Part shown: positions 1-12,191 of the stretch, in pieces
Numbering within the stretch: position 1 is the first letter of the stretch
Layout: every line of letters begins with the position of its first letter
Made by a program: the position numbers and the translations under genes
Assembly: GCA_963978895.1 (NCBI GenBank)
Contig: OZ022245.1
Location: 4,645,009 to 4,709,008, forward strand
Direction of reading: 5' to 3'
Length of the DNA: 64,000 nt
Origin: Erpobdella octoculata
Taxonomy: Eukaryota; Annelida; Clitellata; Hirudinida; Erpobdellidae
The notes under the pieces: model-generated
The model's database searches: none
What the model was told of the DNA's origin: nothing
What the model saw: the letters and a program-made list of their open reading frames with translations, nothing else

Positions 1-995
1 TTCCAGGACTTCAAATGTGGGGTGGAAAATAGGGTTATTTGTTTTTTAAAGTAACTGCTACTCAAAAACTGTAAATACCACAGATTTAAAAATTAGTATT
101 TAGTTTCTATTCTAAAAATAAAGATATACGTGTTTCACCATTTTTTTATAAATTTGGTTTCCAGGACCTTAAATTTGGGCTGGACAATAGGATTACTTGG
201 TTTTTAAAGTAACTGATACTCAAAAACTGTAAATGCTACAAAAGTAAAAATTAGTATTTAGTTTCTACTCTAAAAATATTGATATACGGGTTTCACTATT
301 TTTTGAAAATTTGGTTTTCAGGACCTCAAATGTGGGGTGGAAAATTGGGTTACTTGGTGTTTAAAGTAACTGCTACTCAAAAACTGTGAATGCTATAGAT
401 GTCAAAATTAGTATTTAGTATTTACTCAAAAAATAATGATATAAGTGTTTCAACATTTTTGAAAAATTTGGTTTCCAGGACCTCAAATGTGGGGTGGAAA
501 TAAGGGTTATTTGATTTCAAAATAACTGCTACTCAAAAACTGTAAGTGCTACAAATGTTAAAATTAGTATTTTGAAGTTTTGTGCCGGTTAAAAGTAGCT
601 AAGTCCAGTTTATCACCGGTTGGGCCAAGCCGTTGTTTTAGAGTCTTCACACGGGCCAGGCCAAACCTTAAATCAAAGTGGGACGGGCCGAGGTTTTTCA
701 CCAAGTATATAGATATTTTAGTGATTTTAGGGTCTTCAGTTGGGCCGGGCCAAACCTGAAGTCAAGGTGGGACGGGCCGAAGTTTTTCATTAAGTATATA
801 GAACTTCCAGGCCTGTAAGAATGGGCCGGGCCTAATTCAAACGGGCTGTTCCGGGCCAGGAGTTTAGGTTTTTAAAACGGGCTGGGCTAAGTTGTCGACG
901 GGCCGAGCCGAGACCTAAAAAATTGATCTCTACTATGGATGCACGGTTCAAACTCTCTAATTTCATGCGAGCGAAGCCGCTACGGGCACTGCTAG
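1..995 (+). mobile_element. Helitron-like family B element, 3' part (5' end outside window)
   Basis: Non-autonomous rolling-circle element without coding capacity. It matches 23,761-25,405, where the whole element is present. The first 590 bases are tandem monomers of about 150 bp, each restarting at a TTCCAGGACCTC-like motif. The next 300 bases are GC-richer repeats containing GGGACGGGCCGA. The 3' end reads GCGAGCGAAGCCGC, then GGGCACTGCTAG followed by T: a hairpin-prone stretch, then CTAG, as expected of a Helitron 3' terminus inserted between A and T. Family assignment rests on these termini and on repeated copies in the window; there is no Rep/helicase gene. Confidence 0.75.
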
Positions 996-1015
996 TACAT
1001 ACATACATACATCTA

Positions 1016-2187
1016 TCTATATATATAAAAATGAATGTTTGTATATATGTTAATGTCCTTTATGCATTGCTACACCATTCATCCGATCGTAATGAAATTT
1101 TCACACAACCTTGAGAGTCAAGGGGAATCAAATATAAAAAAAATTTGAAATCCGTCACAAAATGAGCGGAGCGGAGCGGGTGAGCGAGCGGGAACTATAT
1201 ATATATGTATGTGCGTATGTATGTGTGTATGTATGTATGTGTATGTGCATGTATGTGTGTCTGTGTGTGTGTTTATGTATGTACTAGCGGAGATACCCGG
1301 CGTTGCCCGGGTTTTTTAGAGGTTTTTCTAATGTTTGTCTCTTTCTCTCCCGTTTCCTTTCCCACCTGCTTTCCCACTCCTGTTCGCTTTCCCGTTTTCG
1401 GTCGTTTTCCCGCTGCCGGTCGCTTTCCCGCTGCCGGTCGCTTTCCCGCTCCCGGTCGCTTTCCCGCTCCCGGTCGCTTTCCCGCTCCCGGTCGCTTTCC
1501 CGCTCCCGGTCGCTTTCTCGCTCCCGGTCGTTTTCCCGTTCCCGGTCGCTGTCCCATTCCCGCTCACGTTTGCTCTCCCATTCCCGCTCACGCTTGCTTT
1601 TCCGTTCCCGCTCGCTGTCCGTTCCGGGTCGCTTTCCCGTTTCTATAATAGACAAACTAACCCACAAACATTCATATATATATATATATAGTCTTAGCAA
1701 ATCTATTTTACGTTTTATAGGCTAACAGAAGTTATGAAAGAATGTAAAAGAGAAAATGAGCGTGAACGGGAACGGGAGAGCAACCGTGACCGGGAATGGG
1801 AGAGCAAGCATGACCGGGAACGGGAGAGCAAGCGTGAGCGGGAACGGGAAAGCGACCGGAAACGGGAAAGCGACCGGGAACGGGAAAGCGACCGGGAACG
1901 GGAAAGCGACCGGGAACGGGAAAGCGACCGGGAACGCGGAAAGCGACCGGGAACGCGGAAAGCGACTGGAATCGGGAGAGCAAGCTTGGAAGGAAACGCG
2001 AGCAAGAGAGAAAATCGATAACAAAACTTCTGAGCGGGAAAGCGACCAGGAGCTGGAAAACGACCGAGAGCGGAAAAGCGACCGGGAACGCGACGAAAAC
2101 GGGAAAGTGGAGAAGGAAACGGGAGCGAGAGAGACAAACATTAGAAAAACCTCTAAAAACCCCGGGCAACGCCGGGTAACCCCGCTA

Positions 2188-2188
<1 letters not shown>
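1016..2188 (+). mobile_element. Helitron-like family A element, copy 1
   Basis: Starts TCTATATATATAAAA directly after an A and ends CCCCGCTAG directly before a T, with the hairpin CCCGG-GCAACG-CCGGG about 10 bases upstream of CTAG. This is the diagnostic Helitron architecture (5' TC, 3' hairpin plus CTRR, A/T target). There is no transposase, so it is non-autonomous. The interior from 1,282 to 2,188 is itself a large imperfect inverted repeat: a reversed 3' end at 1,282-1,320 mirrors the true 3' end at 2,140-2,188, with oppositely oriented 18-bp minisatellites between. Apparent ORFs here are repeat artefacts. Confidence 0.8.
1387..1545. repeat. 18-bp minisatellite in Helitron A (array 1)
   Basis: Degenerate tandem units of CGGTCGCTTTCCCGCTCC. 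Because 18 is divisible by three and the unit lacks stops, several frames stay open on both strands and give Arg/Ser or Pro/Gly/Phe-rich pseudo-ORFs. A complementary array runs at about 1,845-1,965, so a transcript could fold into a long hairpin. This copy has four perfect CTCCCGGT-type units; the copies at 25,860 and 35,600 have ten and two. Confidence 0.85.

Positions 2189-2268
<80 letters not shown>
2189..2268. repeat. (TA)n microsatellite
   Basis: Uninterrupted TA run directly after the Helitron A terminus. Bases 2,269-2,340 are further ATATAC/ATATGT variants. The equivalent run in copy B received a further Helitron insertion. Confidence 0.95.
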
Positions 2269-2272
<4 letters not shown>

Positions 2273-2433
2273 TTATATATATGTATATATATGTATATAT
2301 ATACATATATATATACATATAAATATATATATTATATATATATCAATTAATTCGATGACATAGACATATATAACTGCTTTTTCCGAAAAAAATGAGCTTA
2401 GAGGTACGGCTGGAAGATGCTGTAAATCGTTTG

Positions 2434-2440
2434 TATAAAA
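2434..2440 (+). promoter_or_regulatory. TATA box of the UBE2Z-like gene
   Basis: TATAAAA lies 127 bases upstream of the ATG. The same box and flanking bases (TTTGTATAAAACAC) stand before the + copy at 28,088-28,094 and, reversed, before the - copies at 12,089-12,095 and 34,805-34,811. Its conservation across four copies supports a transferred promoter. Confidence 0.6.
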
Positions 2441-2566
2441 CACACATAATCTTCTAAAGAAGTTTAAGCTAAAAGAAGGAAAAGGTTTTTTTTTTGCAGA
2501 GACCAGCTGCTTTTCGGACTTACTCAAAACATCGTCTACATACATACACTCGAGTGATCAAAAGTA

Positions 2567-3325
2567 ATGGCTAATACTAAAAGAATTGTAAAAGATTCAG
2601 TCGAACTGTTTAAGAATCCTCCTCCGGGAATAATTGCACACATCGATGAAGATAACTTTGCACTGATCCATTTATTAATCACAGGACCTTCCAAAACTCC
2701 CTATGAAGGTGGATTTTTTTATTTCAAAGTAACTTGCTCAAGCCACTATCCTATGAAACCACCAAATGTCACCTTTGAAACAACTGCAGGCAGAACTGTT
2801 AGATTTAATCCAAACCTTTACAGCAATGGTAAAGTTTGTCTGAGCATTTTAGGCACATGGGATGGTCCCGGCTGGACTCCTGTCATGAGATTAACAACAG
2901 TTGCTCTTTCCATTCAGTCGCTTCTCAACGAATATCCTTATCACAATGAACCAGGATTCGAAGGGAATAACATCAATGAAGCCAACAAGTACAACGAAAT
3001 TATCCAACATGAAACTATTAGAGTTGCAGTGTGTGCTGTATTACAGGATGAAAATGCTTATTTTGGATTATTCAGAAAATTCATTTTGGATACTTTTCTT
3101 CGAAACTACGATATGTACATAAATATTTGTAAATCAAAACTGCATTTGGATGGAAAAAAGGTAAAAGATTTTTTAGGATCCAATAATTGTACCTTCAATT
3201 ACGCTCATCTGATAAAAACTTTGGAAAAAATTAAGGCCACTCTGAGTCTTCCTGCAACTATAGAAAAGAAGCAGAAAATCAAGAAAACTGATGAAGATAC
3301 AGAAGACAACTTGGATGAAAAATAA
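2567..3325 (+). CDS. UBE2Z-like: UBE2Z-like ubiquitin-conjugating E2 enzyme, intronless, C-terminally shortened
   Basis: A 252-residue protein with a UBC fold. UBE2Z (USE1) class E2s accept ubiquitin or FAT10 from UBA6 and pass it on by thioester. Visible hallmarks are PPPG (18-21), ITGPSKTPYEGGFF (38-51), RFNPNLYSNGKVCLSILGTW (79-98) with catalytic Cys91, and PYHNEPGFE followed by HETIRVAVC, a UBE2Z-specific stretch. The N-terminal extension of vertebrate UBE2Z is absent. The start is fixed by the conserved ATGGCTAATAC in all copies. There are no introns, unlike a typical animal E2 gene, which suggests a retrocopy. Relative to the - copies, a GAA codon has become TAA; the frame stays open afterwards to 3,397 and still encodes the hydrophobic tail. 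AATAAA lies at 3,427. The catalytic core is intact, so it could be functional. Confidence 0.93.
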   Translation: MANTKRIVKDSVELFKNPPPGIIAHIDEDNFALIHLLITGPSKTPYEGGFFYFKVTCSSHYPMKPPNVTFETTAGRTVRFNPNLYSNGKVCLSILGTWDGPGWTPVMRLTTVALSIQSLLNEYPYHNEPGFEGNNINEANKYNEIIQHETIRVAVCAVLQDENAYFGLFRKFILDTFLRNYDMYINICKSKLHLDGKKVKDFLGSNNCTFNYAHLIKTLEKIKATLSLPATIEKKQKIKKTDEDTEDNLDEK

Positions 3326-3426
3326 TCTGAATTACCTGAAGTTACTACCATTTGCAATCGTGTAGCAAAACTTTGGAGTAAATTGACCAATAAATAGTTT
3401 GTTTTATATTCGTTGTTTTACGTACG

Positions 3427-3432
3427 AATAAA
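3427..3432 (+). terminator. Polyadenylation signal of UBE2Z-like gene
   Basis: AATAAA, 102 bases after the premature stop and 30 after the original stop. The same signal in the same context follows the other copies (29,083 on +; reversed at 11,117-11,122). Confidence 0.6.
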
Positions 3433-3514
3433 GAAACCTGACAATTTAAAATTATATTTATAAAGTTTTGTTTAAAACTAAATCAAAAACGAAGTGTTTA
3501 CACAAATATTTCAT

Positions 3515-3700
3515 ATTAACGGAGTTACCCGGCATAGTACAGGGCTTTTTAAGATTTTTCTATCGTTTTTCTTTCTCTCGCTTTTTTTCTCTTGCTTTCT
3601 TTTTTTTTTTTATTTTCCTCTATTGCTTTTGTTTCTTTCCTCGCTAGCTCTCCTGCTCCTTTTCGCTTTCCCGCTCCCACTCAAATGTTATTGAATCGAT
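3515..3700 (-). mobile_element. Helitron A-type 3' end fragment downstream of UBE2Z-like gene
   Basis: TTAACGGAGTTACCCGGCATAGTACAGGG, read in two pieces, is the reverse complement of a diverged family A terminus (hairpin CCCTG...CCGGG then GTTAA instead of CTAG). It is followed by the usual T/C-rich subterminal sequence. The same diverged end flanks every UBE2Z-like copy on its 3' side (29,169; 11,045; 23,279; 33,735). Confidence 0.6.
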
Positions 3701-3917
3701 ATGAAAATGTAATAGAACGTAAAGTGCGCACCTACAAATAAACACGCCAAATTAAAACTCGATTGCGAAATCGAAAATATAAGCAATATGGAATAAACAA
3801 ATATTTTATTAAAAAATTTTAAAATTAAAAATTAAATGTCGCTTAAAAAACAAAAATTGATGATTTGTTTGTTTGCCTAAAATGTGTAATTTAAAAAAAG
3901 GTTTTATTGATTTTCTA

Positions 3918-4620
<703 letters not shown>

Positions 4621-4626
4621 TATATA

Positions 4627-6072
4627 TCTATATATATAAAAGAACATGTCCTGACTGACAGATGACTGACTCATAATCAACGCCGAGCTCAAACGCCTCA
4701 TCCTAGGAACGTGAAATTTGGAACTTATATTACTTTTATAGCGTAAACATCCGCTAAGAAAGGATTTTTGAAAATTTTGCTCCTGAGGGGAAAAAACTGG
4801 AAAACAAACTTTTTTCTAAAACAATGTGTATCTCGAAAACCAAAAATGAAGAGATTTTGAAATTTGGTATATAGATTCTTTTTGAAAAATAAAAAGATAC
4901 GTGTTTCACCATTTTTTGAAAATTCGGTTTCCCGGACCTCAAATGTGGGCTGGAAAATTGGGTTATTTGGTTTTTAAAGTAGCTTCTACTCAAAAACAGT
5001 AAATACCACAGATGTAAAAATTATTATTTAGTTTCTTTTCTAAAAATAAAGATATACGTGTTTCACCATTTTTTACAAATTTGGTTTCCCGGACCTCAAA
5101 TGTGGGTTGGAAAATTGGGTTATTTGGTTTTTAAAATTTTGTAGCTTCTACTCGAAAACTGTTAATGCTACAAAAGTAAAAATTAGTATTTAGTTTCTAC
5201 TCTAAAAATAATGATATACGGGTTTCACAATTTTTTGAAAATTTGGTTTCCAGGACTTCAAATGTGGGGTGGAAAATAGGGTTATTTGGTTTTTAAAGTA
5301 ACTGCTACTCAAAAACTGTAGATGCTACAGGAGTAAAAATTAGTATTTGGTTTCGACTCCAAAAATAATGATATACGTGTTTTACCATTTTTTGAAAATT
5401 TGGTTTCCAGGAATTCAAATATGGGGTGGAAAATAGGGTTACTTGGTTTTTAAAGTAACTGCTACTCAAAAACTGTAAATGCTACAAAAGTAAAATTAGT
5501 ATTTAGTTTCTACTCTAAAAATAATGATATACGTATTTCACCATTTTTTGAAAATTTGGTTTCCAGGACCTCAAATGTGAAGTGGAAAAAGGGTTATTTG
5601 ATTTTAAAATAACTGCTACTCAAAAACTGTAAGTGCTACAGATGTGAAAATTAGTATTTTGAGGTTTTGTGCCGGTTAAAAGTAGATGAGTTCAGTTTAT
5701 CACCGGACGGACGGGCCAAGCCGTTATTTTAGGGTCTTCATACGGCCCTGCCCAAACCTTGAATCAAGGTGGGACGGGCCAATATTTTTAACCAAGTATA
5801 TAGACATTTTAGTGATTTTAGGGTGTTCAGACGGGCCGGGCTAAACCTGAAGTCAAGGTGGGACGGGCCGAAGTTTTTCATCAAGTATATAGAACTTCTA
5901 GGCCTGTAAAAAAGGGGCCGGGCCAGGAATTTTGGTTTTTGAAACGGGCTGGGCCAAGTTGTCGACGGGCCGAGCCGAGACCTAAAAAATTGATCCGTGC
6001 AGTACTCTACTATGTAAGCACGGTTCAAATTCTCTAATTTCATGCGAGCGAAGCCGCTACGGGCACTGCTAG
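4627..6072 (+). mobile_element. Helitron-like family B element, complete copy (copy A only)
   Basis: Starts TCTATATATATAAAAG with the CTGAC-rich subterminal region and ends GGGCACTGCTAG before T. The interior holds about six 150-bp monomers and the GC-rich GGGACGGGCC repeats. No coding capacity. It is absent from copy B, where the 3.0 kb from about 4,450 to 7,470 is missing. Confidence 0.8.
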
Positions 6073-6091
6073 TACCATATATAGTAATATA

Positions 6092-7153
6092 TATACTACT
6101 GGGGTTACCCGGCGTTGCCCGGGGTTTTCAGAGGTTTTTATCTTTTTTCTTTCTTGCTCCCGTTTCCTTCCCCGCTTGCTATCCCGCTTCCGGTCGCTTT
6201 CCCGTTCCCGGTCGCTTTCCTGTTCCCGTTCACGCTTGCTCTCCCGTTCCCGTTTCCGCTCGCACTCATTTTTTTCAGTCTTTCCTAACTTCTTTTAGCC
6301 CATGAAACGTAAAAGAGACTTGCTAAAAGCCTTCAAACGTTGTTGCAGAAACTAAATTTTAATTTATAATCAAAAACGCATTCTATCCTGTTTAAAAAAT
6401 ATCAGATGGTTAGTAAAAGGAGCCCCACGTTTTTAGTGTTGAAATTTTATGGCTTGTTTGTTATATCAATGTCCACAATTAACGCATAACTCCATCAAGA
6501 CATTTCTCACACAGCCCAGAGAAAAATTATTTTCTTATTTTTAGTTCAAAAAAACGTGGTAATTAAAAAAGTTTTTTAAATATTTTATTTGTTCTTACTT
6601 AAACATTTTTGTAACAAAACAATAGAACAAATAAAAATAAAAACGTCTACAGAATTAGTTTCCGTGTCTTCATCGCTATTTCAACATATCTACTTGATTG
6701 TATACGCTTACTAATGGGTTACCCGGCATTGTCCGGGGTTTTTAGAAGTTTTTCTAACGTTTTTCTCTCTCCTCCCGTTTCCCTTCCCGCTTGCTCTCAC
6801 GCTCCCTGTCGTTTTCCCGTTCCCTCTTGCTCTCCCGTTCACAGTCGCTTACCCGCTTCCGGTCGCTTTCCCGCTTGCTCTCCTCTTTTTGGTCGCTTTT
6901 CCTTCCCCGCTCGCTCTTTCGCTTTCGGTCGCTTCCGTTCCTGCTTGTTTTAATTAAATGGAAAAAAATTTCAACAATGTTTGAATCTATCGCTATTTTA
7001 GAATGCTTAAAGTAAGAACAAGAATAACATCCATGGTAGATAAGTCCTCTTTGCAAATATTCAACAATGATAGGCAAATTTTCACTTATTTTTGCATGAC
7101 ATTGTACATGATTTGAAAACGACAATATCCGGGAAAAAAAACAAAAAATGAAC

Positions 7154-7190
<37 letters not shown>

Positions 7191-7470
7191 CTTGGAAGAT
7201 TGTATTTCAATATTGATACCATTAGATCAACATTTTCATCATTTGGAACCGAACACCTACAATTCTTATGTTATATTTAATTTATATTTGTTCCTATGAT
7301 TTTATTATTAATTAATACCTTCCTTCGTATTTTATTTTGGTCATAATTTTATTTTTATCTATGTACTTCATTATTTGTTTTAATTCGTCTTTGTTTATAT
7401 TTGTTCCTGTACCGCCCCATGAACTATCTCATATAATAGAAAAAGTTTCCCACAAAACTTGGTCTACGAA
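6092..7470 (-). mobile_element. Helitron A-type 3' fragments (two) and spacer, copy A only
   Basis: Two reversed family A termini are visible: TACTGGGGTTACCCGGCG at about 6,096 and ACTAATGGGTTACCCGGC at about 6,708. Each is followed by C/T-rich minisatellite-like sequence to about 6,300 and 6,950. 6,300-6,700 and 6,960-7,470 hold nothing recognisable except a run of about 33 T near 7,157. Apparent ORFs are frame artefacts. Confidence 0.5.
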
Positions 7471-7515
7471 ATTTAACCGAGCCTGTATCGACGAAAAATT
7501 AACACCTAATTATTT

Positions 7516-7655
7516 GAATTATATATATTTATATATATATACATATACACACATATATATATACATATACACACATATATATATATATATATATACATAT
7601 ACACACACACATATATATATACATATACACACATATATATATATAAATATATACA
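7516..7655. repeat. Compound (TA)n/(CA)n microsatellite
   Basis: Alternating TATA and CACACA blocks. Copy B has the same locus at 30,115-30,315, expanded with pure TA. Confidence 0.9.
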
Positions 7656-7878
7656 ATATTTCGGCACTAAATTTTCATTCAAACATGCTCTGTTGATGTA
7701 TACACGCCAATTAGACGACACGGTTTTTTTTCAATTAAACGTTTAAAATATTTTAAGTGAGAGAAAACACTTTTACTAAACTTAAAATCAAACGTTTTAT
7801 TCTCAACCAACTTGCAAGTGTCAGCATTACATTGTATATTACGTTATGTTAGCAACTTTTACTCATTTTAGTTGTGTT

Positions 7879-8049
7879 GATTCAGTCGAACTGTTTAAGA
7901 ATCCTCCTCCGGGAATAATTGCACACATCGATGAAGATAACTTTGCACTGACCCATTTATTAATCACAGGACCTTCCAAAACTCCCTATGAAGGTGGATT
8001 TTTTTTTTTTTATTTCAAAGTAACTTGCTCAAGCCACTATCCTATGAAA
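7879..8049 (+). pseudogene. UBE2Z-like gene fragment (codons 10-66)
   Basis: Matches the UBE2Z-like genes from the Asp-Ser-Val-Glu-Leu codons through the Tyr-Pro-Met-Lys codons, then stops abruptly and runs into unrelated sequence. The catalytic Cys region is missing, so it cannot be an E2. A T run has grown from 7 to 13 (in frame; in copy B it has 6 and is out of frame). It lies about 150 bp past the RBX1 stop codon on the opposite strand. Confidence 0.9.
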
Positions 8050-8096
8050 TCGAGTATCAATCATACATTATCTAAAAGCTTTCAATGGTTTCTATC

Positions 8097-8102
8097 TTTA
8101 TT
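8097..8102 (-). terminator. Polyadenylation signal of RBX1 (copy A)
   Basis: AATAAA on the minus strand, 100 bases after the RBX1 stop codon. Confidence 0.6.
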
Positions 8103-8201
8103 TTGCAATTAAAAAAAGTCGACACAGAACAAACGTCAAAGTTGTATGCAACAAAAAAAAAAAGAAAAACATCCACCAGGTCTTGCTATCCGTAAGGACA
8201 A

Positions 8202-10054
<1,853 letters not shown>

Positions 10055-10589
10055 CGTTTATAAAGTCACTTCTCTATTCTATATAAATAAATAAAAAAAT
10101 TAAACTTTAAACATTGAAATAGACAATAAATCGTGTTTTTGGTTTACTTCAGTAAAGCTTTTGTTTTTCAATTAGACAGTGTGACTACTGCATGATAAGT
10201 TGTGGGTGTTTAAAATTATTTACTTTGAATTATTCACTTATTTCTATTATTTTACTACAAATTAATTTGAGTATATTCCTGTGACCTGTATGTATAGCAC
10301 TACCCGCTACCCGATTCTGTTTCTCAACATTTAGTAAGTAGAAAGAATGTAGCTGGTGCCGCCCTAACATCGCTGCACAAAACAAAACTAATTCAATAAA
10401 TTTAAACTAATTTCAAGTTTTAAAGTAATTCTGTTTCAATGCATCGAGTAGATGCAGCGACGCATTTTAACACTTTTATAACACTGCACTCACTCTTTGT
10501 AATAATATAACAAGATATACTGAACTGACCGATTTGTTTTCTTGGATTAGTAAGATTTGTTAAATAACTGACACAATAAAACCCACAAA

Positions 10590-10868
10590 AAATGGTGAAA
10601 CACGTATCTTTTTATTTTTCAAAAAGAATCTATATACCAAATTTCAAAATCTCCTCATTTTTGGTTTTCGAGATATACATTCTTTTAGAAAAAAGTTTGT
10701 TTTCCAGTTTTTTCCCCTCAGGAGCAAAATTTTCAAAAATCCTTTCTTAGCGGATGTTTACGCTATAAAAGTAATATAAGTTCCAAATTTCACGTTCCTA
10801 GGATGAGGCGTTTGAGCTTGGCGTTGATTATTAGTCAGTCATCTGTCAGTCAGTCAGTCAGTCAGGAC
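10590..10868 (-). mobile_element. Helitron family B 5' fragment, reversed (copy A)
   Basis: Reverse complement of the family B head (AGGAACGTGAAATTTGGAAC, GTCAGTCAGTCAG), cut at GGAC where it joins CTCAACATTC. In copy B the corresponding 33,040-33,328 continues through a (TA)n run and about 160 more bases before an identical GGACTCAACA, so copy A has lost that stretch between two GGAC repeats. Confidence 0.7.
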
Positions 10869-10899
10869 TCAACATTCTATTAAATTTTCATATCGATTA

Positions 10900-11048
10900 A
10901 ATAACCTTTGAGTGGGAGCGGAAAAACGAAGGAGAGCAAGCGGGGAAGAGAACGGAAGCAAGAGAGGAAAAAAAATAGAAAAAAGCGTGAGAAAGAAAAA
11001 CGATAGAAAAATCTCAAAAAGCCCTGTACTATGCCGGGTAACTCAGTT
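10900..11048 (+). mobile_element. Helitron A-type 3' end fragment
   Basis: Purine-rich subterminal sequence ending CCCTGTACTATGCCGGG then TAACTCAGTTAAT, a diverged version of the family A hairpin and CTAG end. It lies just beyond the UBE2Z-like gene's polyadenylation signal. Confidence 0.6.
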
Positions 11049-11151
11049 AATATGAAATATTGATTTAGTTTTAGACAAAACTTTATAAACATAATTTTAA
11101 AAAATTGTCATGTTTCTTTATTCGTACGTATAACAACGGATATAAAACAAA

Positions 11152-11997
11152 CTATTTATTGGCCAATTTACTCCAAATATTTGCCACACCATTGCAAATG
11201 GTAGTAAATAGACAATTAGACTTTTCAGATACTTTTGATACTTCAGGTACTTCAGATTCTTTTTCATCTAAGCTGTCTTCTGTATCTTCATCAGTTTTCT
11301 TGATTTTTTGCTTATTTTCTAGAGTGGCCTTAATTTCTTCCAAAGTTTTTATCCGATGAGCGTAATTGAAGGTACACTTATTGGATCCTAAAAAATCTTT
11401 TACTTGTTTTCCATCCAAATGCAGTTTTGATTTACAAACATTTATGTACATATCGAAGTTTCGAAGAAAAGTATCCAAAATGAATTTTCTGAATAATCCA
11501 AAATAAGCCTTTTCATCCTGTAATACAGCACACACTGCAACTCTAATAGTTTCATGTTGGATAATTTCGTTGTACTTGTTGGCTTCATTGATGTTTTTTT
11601 TTTCGTATCCTGGTTCATTGTGATAAGGATACTCGTTGAGAAGCGACTGAATGGAAAGAGCAACTGTTGTTAGTCTCATGACAGGAGTCCAGCCGGGACC
11701 ATTCCACGTGCCTAAAATGCTCAGACAAACTTTACCATTGCTGTAAAGGTTTGGATTAAATCTAACAGTTTTGCCTGCAGTTGTTTCAAAAGTGACATGT
11801 GGTGGTTTCATAGGATAGTCGTTTGAGCAAGTTACTTTGAAATAAAAAAATCCACCTTCATAGGGAGTTTTGGAAGGTCCTGTGATTAATAAATGGGTCA
11901 GTGCAAAGTTATCTTCATCGATGTGTGCAATTATTCCCGGAGGAGGATTTTTAAACAGTTCGACTGAATCGTTTACAATTCTTTTAGTATTAGCCAT
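11152..11997 (-). CDS. UBE2Z-like: UBE2Z-like ubiquitin-conjugating E2 enzyme, intronless, full length
   Basis: 281 residues, the longest intact copy in the window. The E2 core matches the copy at 2,567, with catalytic Cys at 91 in GKVCLSILGTW, RFNPN before it, and the UBE2Z-type PYHNEPGYE...HETIRVAVC. The C-terminal region has an acidic stretch (KKTDEDTEDSLDEKESE), a short repeat of Glu-Val-Pro/Ser units and a hydrophobic tail CLFTTICNGVANIWSKLANK that the + copies lose through a stop. Promoter TATA at 12,089-12,095 and AATAAA at 11,117-11,122 are in place. No introns. Sequence differences from the + copies are scattered single substitutions. Confidence 0.94.
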   Translation of the reverse strand: MANTKRIVNDSVELFKNPPPGIIAHIDEDNFALTHLLITGPSKTPYEGGFFYFKVTCSNDYPMKPPHVTFETTAGKTVRFNPNLYSNGKVCLSILGTWNGPGWTPVMRLTTVALSIQSLLNEYPYHNEPGYEKKNINEANKYNEIIQHETIRVAVCAVLQDEKAYFGLFRKFILDTFLRNFDMYINVCKSKLHLDGKQVKDFLGSNKCTFNYAHRIKTLEEIKATLENKQKIKKTDEDTEDSLDEKESEVPEVSKVSEKSNCLFTTICNGVANIWSKLANK

Positions 11998-12191
11998 TAC
12001 TTTTGAGTGTGTGTATGTATGTAGACGATGTTTTGAGTAAGTCCAAAAAGCAGCTTTTGGCTTAAATTTCTTTAGAAGATTATCTGTGTTTTATACAAAT
12101 GACGTACAGTATCTTTCAGCCGTACATCGAAGCTCATTTTTTCGGAAAAAGTAGTAATTTATGTCATCGAATTAATTGATTTATATATATA

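Noticed and set aside
1205..2271. Long Arg/Ser- and Pro/Gly-rich ORFs on both strands (also near 25,620-26,950 and 35,460-36,500)
   Set aside because: They are frames through an 18-bp minisatellite inside a Helitron; all frames of both strands are open together and no domain or conserved start exists.
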